Of a stretch of 24,416 nucleotides of DNA, positions 14,801-23,070 are shown piece after piece. The stretch is from an uncultured Bacillota bacterium (GTDB lineage: Bacteria > Bacillota > Clostridia > Peptostreptococcales > Anaerovoracaceae). Every line of letters begins with the position of its first letter. The first letter of the stretch is position 1. The notes beneath the pieces are model-generated. The model worked only from the letters and a program-made list of their open reading frames with translations. It searched no databases and was not told the origin of the DNA. The stretch spans positions 1 through 24,416 of the forward strand of contig CAUDEQ010000027.1 in assembly GCA_958448635.1 (NCBI GenBank), given 5' to 3'. The translations under genes were made by a program, and so were the position numbers.

Positions 14801-16195
14801 CTAAAACTCAGCAGTCCCTGCCGTTCTAGGGAATGGCAGCACGTCTCTGATGTTGCCCATTCCTGTCAGATACATTATGATCCTCTCAAAGCCCAGTCCG
14901 TAGCCGGCATGCTTCACTCCGCCGTACTTTCTAAGATCCATGTACCACCAGTAATCCTGCTGATCCATGCCCATTTCCCTTATTCTGGACTCGAGCACAT
15001 CGTATCTCTCTTCTCTCTGGCTTCCTCCGATTATCTCTCCTACTCCCGGAACCAGCAGATCACATGCGGCAACAGTCTTGCCGTCATCGTTGAGTCTCAT
15101 GTAAAATGCCTTGATTTCCTTAGGGTAGTTTGTAACGAATACAGGCGCCTTGTAGATCTCCTCGGTGAGATATCTCTCGTGCTCAGTCTGAAGGTCGATT
15201 CCCCATTCAACAGGGTATTCGAACTTCTGTCCCGATTTTTTAAGAAGCTCAACAGCCTCCGTATATGAAACTCGTGCGAAATCTGCATTCACCAGCCCGT
15301 TGAGCCTTTCCAGCAGACCCTTGTCCATGAACCTGTTGAAGAAATCCATTTCCTCAGGGCAGTTTTCGAGAACGTAGCTGATGATATACTTTATCATATC
15401 CTCAGCCAGATCCATATTGTCGTTTAAGTCGGCAAATGCCACTTCCGGCTCTATCATCCAGAATTCAGCAGCATGTCTTGCCGTATGGGAATCCTCTGCA
15501 CGGAATGTAGGTCCGAAGGTATATACGTTTCTGAATGCCAGCGCAAAGGTCTCCGCCTCCAGCTGTCCCGACACCGTCAGCGATGACTCCTTACCAAAGA
15601 AATCCCTGGCATAGTCGATGGCGCCGTCCTCTGTTCTAGGCGGCTCCTCCATAGGAAGCGTCGTCACTCTGAACATCTCTCCCGCACCCTCGGCGTCGCT
15701 TCCGGTGATTATAGGCGTATGAACGTATACGAAGCCTCTATCCTGAAAGAACTTATGGATGGCATATGCCGCCACAGATCTTACTCTGAATACGGCGGAG
15801 AAGGTATTGCTCCTCGGTCTCAGATGTGCGATTTCCCTCAGAAACTCCATACTGTGTCGTTTCTTCTGAAGAGGGTAATCGGCATCGGAGCCTGCTTCTA
15901 TGATTACCTCCTTTGCCTTTATTTCAAAAGGCTGCTTGGCGTCAGGCGTAAGAACGAATTCTCCCTTTACCATCAGTGCTGCGGATATGGGAGCCTTGGC
16001 TATTTCTGAAAAATTATCAAGATTATCAGCCTCGTATACCACCTGTACCGACTTGAAAAACGTACCGTCGTTCAGCTCGATAAAGCCGAAGCGGTTGGAG
16101 CCTCTGTTGGTCCTTATCCATCCTCTGACCGTGATCTCACTGCCTGCATATTTTTCAGTCTCTCTAAACAATTTTCTGATTTCTACATCGTGCAT
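14801..16195 (-). CDS. asnS: Asparaginyl-tRNA synthetase
   Basis: This 464-residue class II synthetase charges tRNA-Asn with asparagine. The N-terminal OB-fold anticodon-binding domain (about 15-105) has VRGWIRTNRGSNRFGFIELNDG. The catalytic domain has the motif 2 region FRAEDSHTARHAAEFWMIEPEVAF and motif 3 GYGLGFERIIMYLTGM. The length fits bacterial AsnRS, and the HTARHAAEFW context separates it from AspRS. I chose the ATG at 16195 because AGGGAG lies 10 bases upstream; the frame continues to a TTG at 16219 that would add eight residues. It is the last gene of the greA-lysK operon, 27 bases after the helical-repeat gene. No clear terminator follows before the next promoter, so some read-through into the riboswitch region is possible. 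Confidence 0.95.
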   Translation of the reverse strand: MHDVEIRKLFRETEKYAGSEITVRGWIRTNRGSNRFGFIELNDGTFFKSVQVVYEADNLDNFSEIAKAPISAALMVKGEFVLTPDAKQPFEIKAKEVIIEAGSDADYPLQKKRHSMEFLREIAHLRPRSNTFSAVFRVRSVAAYAIHKFFQDRGFVYVHTPIITGSDAEGAGEMFRVTTLPMEEPPRTEDGAIDYARDFFGKESSLTVSGQLEAETFALAFRNVYTFGPTFRAEDSHTARHAAEFWMIEPEVAFADLNDNMDLAEDMIKYIISYVLENCPEEMDFFNRFMDKGLLERLNGLVNADFARVSYTEAVELLKKSGQKFEYPVEWGIDLQTEHERYLTEEIYKAPVFVTNYPKEIKAFYMRLNDDGKTVAACDLLVPGVGEIIGGSQREERYDVLESRIREMGMDQQDYWWYMDLRKYGGVKHAGYGLGFERIIMYLTGMGNIRDVLPFPRTAGTAEF

Positions 16196-16222
16196 TTTAG
16201 AATTACTCCCTGCTTTCAATAC

Positions 16223-16735
16223 TTATTTTTCCAAAACCTTCAATGCATCGGCGGACAGATTCAGCTCGCCCTGTTTTTCTGCGAACAGAACGTAATCCTT
16301 CAGCTCCTTCTCGGCTTCAGGATACTTGCTGATCAGATCTACCAGTCCTGCTACGTCTTCATCCACATTTTCGATCTTCACGGCTTCAACATCCGCATGA
16401 CCTTCCAGCGTTTTCAGCGCATCGATGCCCAGGTTTGCCTTCTTCTCAGCCACCGCTTTTTTAAGATATGTATTTACCTTTTTCTCAAATTCAGGATACT
16501 TTCTCAAAACAGCCATGACCTCATCAGGTACATTGTCAGGACCGGCTGAGGCTTTAAACAGACCCTCCAGAGGCTTTACGTCCGCATGCGCAGCCATGAC
16601 CTTCAATGCATCAATTCCGAGATTCGCTTTCTTTTCTTCTGTCACAGTTTCGAGATACACCTTCACCTGTTTCTCCAGCTCAGGATACTTGGATATTATA
16701 TCCATTGCCTTTGCAGGAATAGTCTTGTTAGCCAT
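16223..16735 (-). CDS. Three-repeat helical protein of unknown function
   Basis: This 170-residue, lysine/glutamate-rich protein has no signal peptide or membrane segment. It is built from three imperfect repeats of about 45-60 residues, at about 10-58, 73-119 and 128-170. Each carries a YPE-(L/F/A)-EK core (SKYPELEKQVKVYL, RKYPEFEKKVNTYL, SKYPEAEKELKDYV) and a downstream helix of the form L-(G/S)-(I/A)-DALKxL. In repeats 1 and 2 the segment EKKANLGIDALK is identical. All repeats look alpha-helical, so a solenoid or bundle is likely. Start: ATG with AAGGAGG at a good distance. It lies between lysK and asnS with 50- and 27-base gaps, so it is co-transcribed with two synthetases. I do not recognise a family; a role in tRNA charging or ribosome function would be guilt by association only. 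Confidence 0.85.
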   Translation of the reverse strand: MANKTIPAKAMDIISKYPELEKQVKVYLETVTEEKKANLGIDALKVMAAHADVKPLEGLFKASAGPDNVPDEVMAVLRKYPEFEKKVNTYLKKAVAEKKANLGIDALKTLEGHADVEAVKIENVDEDVAGLVDLISKYPEAEKELKDYVLFAEKQGELNLSADALKVLEK

Positions 16736-16785
16736 TTTTTTTCCTCCTTGTCCTTTAAATATATTTTATATTCTACATTTGATCA

Positions 16786-18813
16786 TCAGCAGATCCTTGT
16801 TCCTTCAGGAACGATGTCATCCACGAAGATGACCTGACAGCCGCAGGCGTTATTGGTTCCTGCCAGCAGCATTCCCTCGCTGGTCACACCTGTAAGTCTG
16901 GCAGGCGCCAGATTGGCCACCACTATTATCTTCTTTCCTATGAGCTCCTCCGGCTTATAGTCATTCTTTATGCTTGAAACGATGACTCTCTCCTTGAGTC
17001 CGTCAAAGAGGGTCAGCTTGTAGTTGCTGTGAGCCTTTCTGATTTCCTGACACTTGATGACCTTGCAGACTCTCAGATCCATCTGGAAGAACTGGTCCAC
17101 GGAGATTTCCGGCTCAACTATAGGCTGAACCTCATCAGGCTCTCCGTATACCTTTTCCTCAGGCGCATTGGCTGCAGCGATGGCTTCCTCTTCGGCCTTT
17201 ATGATGGCCAGCTCCTCTTCCGTTATAGGATGCGAGAAGTCCAGAAGATGCATGAATCTCTCTCTATCTATCGCATAGAGGAAGAGATACAGTCTAGGGC
17301 CTCTCTCCTTGCTGATCAGAAGCTTGTACACCTTCTTGAAAAATTCTCCCTGAACCTGCTTGAGGTTTTCTATGTCTGCACCGAAGACCTCCTTAGGTAT
17401 GTCGTAGAGCTTGGTGTTGAGAGAGTCGAGATCGTAATCGCCTGCCTCGATGTAGTCGTAGAGCAGCTTGATTTCCTTCTTCTCATCGTCGGTGAAGGTG
17501 TTATAGAAATCAAAATCTCTGTAGTCTCTCAGCTTGTTGGCGCTTTCAGGCGCACACTGATACAGCCAGTACTTGGCCAGCTCCAGTCTCTGCTCAAAAT
17601 CCTCGAACTTGTACGGCGTTCCTATCTTTTCGAATACGGTTTCCATCATCGGAACGTTGAAGTCCACGATGGAACCCAGCTGAACCAGCAGGCTCATAGG
17701 CACCGTCTTTATCTCTCTTCCTTCTATGAGGCTGAATTCCATCACAGTGGTATTGTGCTCGTTGGTCTTTCCAGCCTTATAGTCGTTGTACATCTTGTCG
17801 AATTCAAAATACTGCCTCAGTATACCGTCGTCGAAGCAGAAGTCAAATGCCTTCTTAGGGTCTGTCTTTGAATACAGCCACAGTATTATTTCAGGCTCGT
17901 ATATGTTCAGCAGTGTTCCCGGCGTAAGGTTGAGGCCGGAGGAGCCTGACATCTTGCCGGCCACGCCCTTGATCCCTATGAATTCATATCCCTGATACGT
18001 CGGAGTTTCGTAATTGAATATCTTTCTGCTGATCACGCCGCTGTTGTCGTAGCTGCCTCCCGGAGATGCGTGATCCTTACCTGCAGGCTCAAAGTCAACG
18101 CCTTCGTACCTCCAACGCATAGGCCAGTCCACCTTCCACGCCAGCTTACAGTTGAAGTTTGTCTTGAAATCAAAGGTACCCTTGTGGCCGCACTCACATT
18201 CATATTCTGCAACTGTATTATCGTCTGAAATTGAATTTATCTTCGTCGTGTCCTTGCCGCATACAGGACAGAAAATGCTAACAGGGAAATAGGCATCCCT
18301 CTCTCCCTCCTCGGCATCCTGTGTACGGAAGCTGTCGAGGATGTCGAAGATTTCCTTTCTCTTGGAAATAGCTTCGATGACATCGTCCTTGTATGCTCCC
18401 GACGTATACATTTCAGTCTGATATCTGTAATCCATCTCGATGCCGAATCTCTTTATCTGCTCCATGAATTCGGCCTCGAAATACTTGGCGTAGTTTTCAT
18501 GCTCTGTATTGAACGGATTCGGAACGTCTGTATAAGGTCTTCCTATATACTGCTCCATCTTGTTTTCCGGATCCACATCCTGAACGTTCTTCGGAACCTT
18601 TCTGAATCTGTCATACTCGTCCCATGAGAACAGCAGCTTGGCCTTTTTACCCTTTTTTACGAGAGCCTTCGCAACGAATAAGCTGGTTGCGATGTCTCTG
18701 AAGTTTCCGATGTGAATGGAGCCGGAAGGGCTGATGCCGGCTGCACATACATATTCTTCCTTATCGGGTTTCTTCCTAATTATCTGATCTGCTATTCTTT
18801 CCGCCCAATGCAT
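16786..18813 (-). CDS. lysK: Class I lysyl-tRNA synthetase with C-terminal tRNA-binding domain
   Basis: This 675-residue enzyme charges tRNA-Lys with lysine. It is the archaeal-type class I LysRS, not the usual bacterial class II LysS: HIGN at 34-37 in SGSIHIGNFRD, KMSGS at 287-291, and a CPVC...CEC zinc-like cluster (182-208). The class I catalytic and helical anticodon parts end near 540. After a Glu/Ala-rich linker, residues 570-675 form a Trbp111/EMAPII-like OB-fold domain (LRVCKVIKCQEIRKA, NLAPARLTGVTSEGMLLAG) of the type usually found at the C-terminus of MetRS, where it aids tRNA binding. Usual class I LysRS proteins are about 500-550 residues, so this domain is an addition. The sequence reads through as one chain with no frameshift. 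Start: ATG with GAGGTG close upstream. The gene follows greA by 51 bases. Confidence 0.95.
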   Translation of the reverse strand: MHWAERIADQIIRKKPDKEEYVCAAGISPSGSIHIGNFRDIATSLFVAKALVKKGKKAKLLFSWDEYDRFRKVPKNVQDVDPENKMEQYIGRPYTDVPNPFNTEHENYAKYFEAEFMEQIKRFGIEMDYRYQTEMYTSGAYKDDVIEAISKRKEIFDILDSFRTQDAEEGERDAYFPVSIFCPVCGKDTTKINSISDDNTVAEYECECGHKGTFDFKTNFNCKLAWKVDWPMRWRYEGVDFEPAGKDHASPGGSYDNSGVISRKIFNYETPTYQGYEFIGIKGVAGKMSGSSGLNLTPGTLLNIYEPEIILWLYSKTDPKKAFDFCFDDGILRQYFEFDKMYNDYKAGKTNEHNTTVMEFSLIEGREIKTVPMSLLVQLGSIVDFNVPMMETVFEKIGTPYKFEDFEQRLELAKYWLYQCAPESANKLRDYRDFDFYNTFTDDEKKEIKLLYDYIEAGDYDLDSLNTKLYDIPKEVFGADIENLKQVQGEFFKKVYKLLISKERGPRLYLFLYAIDRERFMHLLDFSHPITEEELAIIKAEEEAIAAANAPEEKVYGEPDEVQPIVEPEISVDQFFQMDLRVCKVIKCQEIRKAHSNYKLTLFDGLKERVIVSSIKNDYKPEELIGKKIIVVANLAPARLTGVTSEGMLLAGTNNACGCQVIFVDDIVPEGTRIC

Positions 18814-18864
18814 AAAAACACCTCTTTTCTTTCGTATCCGTTTATCCTTTAGCTTTACAAGCTA

Positions 18865-19350
18865 TTATTTCATTATCTCAATAATTTCGTAATTTATGGT
18901 GCCGTCAGGAACTTCAACAGCCACCTTGTCGCCTCTCTTATGACCTATCAGCGCTTTCCCCACAGAGGATTCATTTGATATCTTGCCGCTGAAAGGATCC
19001 GACTCGGTAGCGCCCACTATGGCAAACTCTTCTTCAAAGCCGTCTTCCAGATTTTTAACCTTTACCTTGAGGCCAACATTCACGACATCGCCTTTTACAT
19101 CCTCATCCTGTACGATCTTAGCCTTACGGATCATGGTTTCCAACTTATGAATCCTCTCTTCCAGCTCAGCCTGCTCATTTTTAGCAGAATCGTACTCGGC
19201 GTTTTCCGAAATATCTCCGTATGATATCGCCTCTTTTATCCTCTCGGCGACCTCTGCTCTCTTGACGGAAACCAGCTCTTCGTGTTCGGCTACGATCTTG
19301 TCATACCCTTCTTTAGTCAACAGTATTTCTTCGTTCATAATATCTGTCAT
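18865..19350 (-). CDS. greA: Transcription elongation factor GreA
   Basis: This 161-residue factor enters the RNA polymerase secondary channel and stimulates cleavage of backtracked transcripts. The N-terminal coiled coil carries the conserved tip YGDISENAEYDSAK (Asp46 and Glu49 match the catalytic acidic pair). The C-terminal FKBP-like domain has DPFSGKISNESSVGKALIGH and ends with VPDGTINYEI. Length is normal. The ATG at 19350 has AAAGGAG nine bases upstream; a second ATG four codons in is less well served. It is the first gene of the greA-lysK-repeat protein-asnS operon, driven by the promoter at 19389-19417. Confidence 0.97.
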   Translation of the reverse strand: MTDIMNEEILLTKEGYDKIVAEHEELVSVKRAEVAERIKEAISYGDISENAEYDSAKNEQAELEERIHKLETMIRKAKIVQDEDVKGDVVNVGLKVKVKNLEDGFEEEFAIVGATESDPFSGKISNESSVGKALIGHKRGDKVAVEVPDGTINYEIIEIMK

Positions 19351-19388
19351 TTGGTAAATCTCCTTTCGACCTCTTGTCGTGTCGAAAT

Positions 19389-19417
19389 ATTATACTTTAA
19401 AACCTCGTACTTGTCAA
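19389..19417 (-). promoter_or_regulatory. Consensus SigA promoter of the greA operon
   Basis: On the minus strand TTGACA (19412-19417), a 17-base spacer and TATAAT (19389-19394) match consensus fully. It lies 39 bases upstream of the greA start codon. Confidence 0.9.
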
Positions 19418-19439
19418 TGTTTGCAAGGCTTTTGCATTA

Positions 19440-19468
19440 TTGACATTACCCATCTGCGATGGTATTGT
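19440..19468 (+). promoter_or_regulatory. SigA-type promoter of the HAD/DUF3830 pair
   Basis: TTGACA (19440-19445), a 17-base spacer and TATTGT (19463-19468) point away from greA. The two -35 boxes of the divergent promoters are 22 bases apart. Confidence 0.75.
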
Positions 19469-19531
19469 TTAAGTAGATACCGCGATAAAATCGAGGTTGT
19501 CTAATATAGTATATACAAGGAGGCGACAATT

Positions 19532-20170
19532 ATGAAAATAAGCGGAGCAATTTTTGATCTGGACGGAACTCTTCTGGATTCCAACGAAATGTGGCACGGA
19601 GCTGCCGCCAGATATATAACATCTCTCATGAAAACGCCTGAAGCCAATCTTGGAGACAAGACAAAGGCGATGACTCTCCCTGAGCTTTGCGCATATCTCA
19701 AGGCGGAGTACCGTATAGCTACCACCGAGGAAAAGATCGCAAAGGGCTTCAACACCATCCTTCGCGAGGGATATCTGTCGGGAGTGGAGTTCAAGGAGTA
19801 CGTTCCGGTGATTCTGGAAAAGTACAAGCAGAAAGGCGTCAGGATGTGCGTTGTCACCTCCACCGACAGGGCTGTTGCCGATGAAGTTCTCACAAGGCTC
19901 GGCATTAGGGACTACTTCATGCATATAGTTACCCTTGAGGATTCAGGAGGCGGAAAGGATACTCCTGAGGTTTTCCTGGAGGCCTGCGAGGCTCTCGGCA
20001 CTCCAAAGGATGAAACAGTTGTATTCGAGGACGGACTTCTTTCGATAGGCGGTGCAAAGGATGCAGGTCTCTATGTGATAGCCGTTGCCGATGAAAGCGA
20101 GGTTCAGAACAAGTCCGTGATCAAAAAGCTGGCAGACAGATACATCGAAAGCTTTGAGGAGCTTTTATAG
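19532..20170 (+). CDS. HAD-superfamily phosphatase (subfamily IA)
   Basis: This 212-residue cytoplasmic hydrolase has all four HAD motifs: motif I FDLDGTLLDS with nucleophile Asp9 and Asp11; motif II VVTSTDR; a motif III lysine in the GGGKDTPEVF region; and motif IV VVFEDGLLSIGGAKDAG. A helical cap lies at about 18-90, as in beta-phosphoglucomutase-like and small-sugar phosphatases. The substrate cannot be told from sequence. AAGGAGG precedes the ATG, and a divergent promoter lies about 65 bases upstream. The next gene starts eight bases after the stop codon, so the two form an operon. Confidence 0.9.
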   Translation: MKISGAIFDLDGTLLDSNEMWHGAAARYITSLMKTPEANLGDKTKAMTLPELCAYLKAEYRIATTEEKIAKGFNTILREGYLSGVEFKEYVPVILEKYKQKGVRMCVVTSTDRAVADEVLTRLGIRDYFMHIVTLEDSGGGKDTPEVFLEACEALGTPKDETVVFEDGLLSIGGAKDAGLYVIAVADESEVQNKSVIKKLADRYIESFEELL

Positions 20171-20178
20171 GAGGAGAA

Positions 20179-20592
20179 ATGAAACAGGTAAAAATCGTAT
20201 CAGGAGAATATGAGTTCATCGGAACTCTTCTCACCGAAGAGGCGCCCAGAACATGCGCCGTTTTCGAAAGCATGCTCCCCATAAAGAGCAAATTCATCCA
20301 CGTCAGATGGAGTGGAGAGGGCATATGGATACCTTACGGAGATATGAGAACCGGTCTGGATTATGAAAACCATATATCACACCCGGCAATAGGTGAAATG
20401 CTACTCTATCCCGGCGGCATAAGCGAAATGGAGATAATAATGTCCTACGGCAGATGCTGCTTTGCCAGCCAGTACGGCCAGCTGGCGGGGAATCACTTTC
20501 TAACCATAACGGAAGGGCTTGACCGACTCAACGAGTTCGGCAAAAAAGTCCTCTGGGAAGGTGGCCAAGACATAGAAATAACGCTGATATAA
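20179..20592 (+). CDS. DUF3830 family protein (cyclophilin-like fold)
   Basis: This 137-residue protein matches the DUF3830 pattern: an N-terminal strand set, then SMLPIKSKFIHVRWSGEGIW, ISHPAIGEMLLYPGG, EIIMSYGRCCFASQYGQLAGNHF and a C-terminal helix. DUF3830 proteins have a cyclophilin-like barrel and no established biochemical role; many sit near amidohydrolase or peptide/amino-acid catabolic genes. Here the partner is a HAD phosphatase eight bases upstream. GGAGGAG precedes the ATG. There is no signal peptide. Family assignment is from recalled sequence character. Confidence 0.8.
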   Translation: MKQVKIVSGEYEFIGTLLTEEAPRTCAVFESMLPIKSKFIHVRWSGEGIWIPYGDMRTGLDYENHISHPAIGEMLLYPGGISEMEIIMSYGRCCFASQYGQLAGNHFLTITEGLDRLNEFGKKVLWEGGQDIEITLI

Positions 20593-20721
20593 CACTGTAA
20601 TTCAAAACGGCGTCCGCATGAATGATGAGGTTCCGTAACGAATGTTTTGAAAACAAGCGATAAAGACGATCGGTACGGTATATTGCAGAAAATCTAAAAT
20701 TTAAAGTTGGAGGAAACTGCA

Positions 20722-21093
20722 ATGAAATCATTATTTGAAGAAACAGGCAGGACTTATACACTGCAAGGCGACTATTACTTTCCAAACCTCACTCTGCCAG
20801 CCGAAGAAAATAGGCCCATAGGGATATGGGGACAGCGGCACGCAAGGTATCTTAAACAGCACTATAAAGTTCGGTATTACAATCTACTGACAAGCGGTAA
20901 GCTGAACGGTTATCTTGCGGATATCGACAAGCAGGCGGAAGCAATGTTTTCCCGACTGCTAGAACAGATGGCAGAGCATGAGGGCATAACCGAAGAACTG
21001 AAAGCCGAACATCCGATGGAATGGATAGGCAGGATGAACGCACTGCGTGAATCGGCAGTGGAAATCGTAAACGCAGAAGTAATTTTCGCATAA
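20722..21093 (+). CDS. tnpV: TnpV-family transposon-encoded protein
   Basis: This 123-residue protein has the usual TnpV layout: MKSLFEETGRTYTLQGDYYF, PNLTLP, the basic YLKQH segment, LLTSGKLNGYLADIDKQAE and MAEHEGITEELKAEHPMEW ending in a short helix. TnpV proteins are small, of unclear function, and are carried by Tn4451-like and conjugative elements of Clostridia. The ATG at 20722 has GGAGG eight bases upstream; a TTG at 20707 would overlap that ribosome site. No integrase or resolvase is adjacent in this window. Confidence 0.85.
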   Translation: MKSLFEETGRTYTLQGDYYFPNLTLPAEENRPIGIWGQRHARYLKQHYKVRYYNLLTSGKLNGYLADIDKQAEAMFSRLLEQMAEHEGITEELKAEHPMEWIGRMNALRESAVEIVNAEVIFA

Positions 21094-21151
21094 ACCGAAG
21101 CCGATAGGAAAGCGGTGTCATCAAACCTGTAACGCTTTGAAACACAAAAAC

Positions 21152-21181
21152 GAGGGGTAAGGTACAAACACCTTGCCCCTC
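21152..21181 (+). terminator. Hairpin after tnpV
   Basis: A 12-bp stem with one G-U pair (GAGGGGTAAGGT with ACCTTGCCCCTC) closes a six-base loop, 58 bases beyond the tnpV stop. The following U-tract is weak (AAAGTTT), so it may be a terminator or a processing or element-end hairpin. Confidence 0.55.
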
Positions 21182-21201
21182 AAAGTTTATGCCTTAAAAG
21201 C

Positions 21202-21221
21202 AGCTTGAAATCAAGCTTTTT
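21202..21221 (+). terminator. Small intrinsic terminator-like hairpin
   Basis: AGCTTG and CAAGCT pair around AAAT and are followed at once by four to five T. It is the second of three hairpins behind tnpV. Confidence 0.45.
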
Positions 21222-21253
21222 CAACCTCTATTTTTCGATTTCCAACAGAACAA

Positions 21254-21279
21254 ATATGCTTTCGCATACGAAAGCATAT
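21254..21279. repeat. Perfect 11-bp inverted repeat
   Basis: ATATGCTTTCG and CGAAAGCATAT flank a four-base loop. There is no U-tract. It could be an operator or an element-end palindrome. The rest of the 21094-21447 gap contains only two hairpins and a promoter. Confidence 0.55.
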
Positions 21280-21389
21280 CTCGATGGATTTTCACAAAAC
21301 AACACAGAAACGAAGGAAGATGACAAAACCCTTGATATAATGATGGAAAATGCGATCTAAACATATTTTACGAGAAATCAGGAAATTCA

Positions 21390-21418
21390 TTGAGATTTCG
21401 CAAACTTTGTGCTATACT
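21390..21418 (+). promoter_or_regulatory. SigA-type promoter of the regulator/membrane-LuxR pair
   Basis: TTGAGA (21390-21395), a 17-base spacer and TATACT (21413-21418) lie 30 bases before the start codon of the small Cro/C1-type regulator. Confidence 0.65.
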
Positions 21419-21447
21419 ACCCTTATCATGACAATGAGGTGAACCGT

Positions 21448-21660
21448 ATGGCAGTACAATATAACAAACTGTGGAAACGGCTGATCGATATGAAAATAAA
21501 AAAATCCGCCTTAACTGAAATGGCAGGTGTTTCGGCTTCCACCATTGCAAAGCTCAGCCATGACGAATATGTGAGCCTTGAGATTTTAGAGCGGATCTGC
21601 AGGGCGCTTCACTGCGAAATCGGCGATGTAGTGGAGCTCAGTAAGGAGGCAGAATCATGA
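21448..21660 (+). CDS. Small Cro/C1-type helix-turn-helix regulator
   Basis: This 70-residue DNA-binding protein consists of little more than one XRE-type HTH: LWKRLIDMKIKKSALTEMAG, the recognition helix region VSASTIAKLSHDEYVSLEIL and the closing helix CRALHCEIGDVVEL. The family often autoregulates small accessory operons. The ATG at 21448 has GAGGTGA upstream. Its stop codon overlaps the start of the 12-TM LuxR gene as ATGA, so the two proteins are made together and probably act on the same circuit. Confidence 0.88.
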   Translation: MAVQYNKLWKRLIDMKIKKSALTEMAGVSASTIAKLSHDEYVSLEILERICRALHCEIGDVVELSKEAES

Positions 21661-23057
21661 AGCGGCAGAAAATCACATCCTCAGAGCTGCTTTGCGCAAT
21701 CTGTTTTGCATTATGCTTTTTTGCCTTTATGCTGACGGAGGCGTTTATCAACGAGCGCTGTGCCGTGATTCTCGGAAGCACCGCCGTAAATCCTGTATAT
21801 ACCTTTGGGCTTGTCTGCACCGGATTTGGTTTTCTTTCGTTTTCCCTGCTGCGGCGACTGTGTAAAAAAGAAAAGTCCAGGAAAACGGCGCAGACCATTC
21901 TTGGTATTCTGTGCATTGGGGCGGCTATGGTTTTGCTTTTTGCAAACCAGCCGGCGCTCTTTCTGACAAGCTCTGCCGCAGCCCTGCTGCTGACCGGCCA
22001 TATCAGCGGATGCGTGTATTACAATACAGCCATGTATTTTGCCGCAAGCAGGTATACGGGACGATTGATCGGCACAGGGATGGGAGCGGCGATCCTGTTA
22101 CAGTTTGTAGTACAGAATTTGATGCCCCAGTCTGTCGCCTTTATCATCAGCATTATTTTCAGCGTTGCGTTTGTCATGTATTTTATCATAAAAGCGCCGA
22201 AAGACTGGATTCTGGAAAATCCTTTGCCCTATTCGTCGAATACCAAAACAGATTTCAAAAAAGCGCTGCTTCTGATCGTTGCCGTGGTGCTTATGAGCCT
22301 TGTAGCCGGAATGATCGACAGCGTGCTGACATCCTTTAACGCCGAAAAATCTTATGACATTTACGGCGGTGTGCGCCTGTTCTATGCACTGGGGCTGATT
22401 CTGGCAGGTTTTCTTGCAGACATCAGGGAACGAAAATATCTTCCTCTTTCTGCCGTATGTACGATCCTACTCTCCTCTGTCTGTATGTTCTTTCTCTCGG
22501 ATAAAGTCAGTTATTTTGCCGGTACTGCGCTGATGTACCTGTACAGCGGCTTTTATGTGATCTTTTTAACGGTGATGTTTCTGGATTTTGCACCCAAAAG
22601 CGGCAACCCGGAGCTGTGGGCGGGCATGGGGCGCATTGTGCGCAGCTTTACGGTAGCGGTAGCTGTCCTGCCGGCTTTAAACATCTATGGCGCAGTCGGC
22701 AATACGGTGCTTGCTGTGGTAAGCTGTCTGCTGTCCATCCTGATCCTGCTGGTACTGCTGCCGTATCTGAGCAGTGCCGCCGTTTCTCCCAAACCGACAG
22801 AGGAGCTGCCTTCCGAAAGTCGTGAACTCTCCCCGCAGGAACGACTTAACCTGTATGCACAGCACTGTTCCCTGACTCCCCGGGAGACGGAAGTATTGGA
22901 AAAGTTATTGACGACCGAGGACGGCGTACAGGAAATTGCCGACAGCCTGTATATCTCCCGGCGGATGGTGCAGCGGTACATCTCTTCTATTTATGAAAAG
23001 ACCGAAACCAAAACACGCCTCGGCCTGTTCCAAAGTTATATGAATTTTACAGAGTAA
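21657..23057 (+). CDS. Polytopic membrane protein with C-terminal LuxR-type HTH
   Basis: This 466-residue protein has about 12 hydrophobic segments in residues 10-375 with MFS-like spacing (for example GTGMGAAILLQFVVQN and FYALGLILAGFLADIRERK), then a short linker and a GerE/LuxR helix-turn-helix at 402-462 (LTPRETEVLEKLLTT, VQEIADSLYISRRMVQRYIS). It is a membrane-embedded one-component regulator: the MFS-like part probably senses a small molecule and the cytoplasmic HTH binds DNA. Similar 12-TM LuxR proteins are common in gut Coriobacteria and Clostridia, usually next to the genes they control. Here the candidate targets are the solute-binding lipoprotein downstream and its own operon. The start overlaps the XRE gene by four bases. 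Confidence 0.88.
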   Translation: MKRQKITSSELLCAICFALCFFAFMLTEAFINERCAVILGSTAVNPVYTFGLVCTGFGFLSFSLLRRLCKKEKSRKTAQTILGILCIGAAMVLLFANQPALFLTSSAAALLLTGHISGCVYYNTAMYFAASRYTGRLIGTGMGAAILLQFVVQNLMPQSVAFIISIIFSVAFVMYFIIKAPKDWILENPLPYSSNTKTDFKKALLLIVAVVLMSLVAGMIDSVLTSFNAEKSYDIYGGVRLFYALGLILAGFLADIRERKYLPLSAVCTILLSSVCMFFLSDKVSYFAGTALMYLYSGFYVIFLTVMFLDFAPKSGNPELWAGMGRIVRSFTVAVAVLPALNIYGAVGNTVLAVVSCLLSILILLVLLPYLSSAAVSPKPTEELPSESRELSPQERLNLYAQHCSLTPRETEVLEKLLTTEDGVQEIADSLYISRRMVQRYISSIYEKTETKTRLGLFQSYMNFTE

Positions 23058-23070
23058 ATTTTATTTGGGC

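Larger units (their letters stand above)
20600..21290 (+). mobile_element. Probable remnant of a transposon or integrative element
   Basis: The stretch holds one TnpV gene followed by three closely spaced hairpins, with no recombinase or transposase visible and no terminal repeats that I could pair. Boundaries are approximate: the left edge is set after the DUF3830 gene and the right edge after the last hairpin. TnpV genes normally ride on larger clostridial elements, so this is probably a leftover. Confidence 0.35.
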
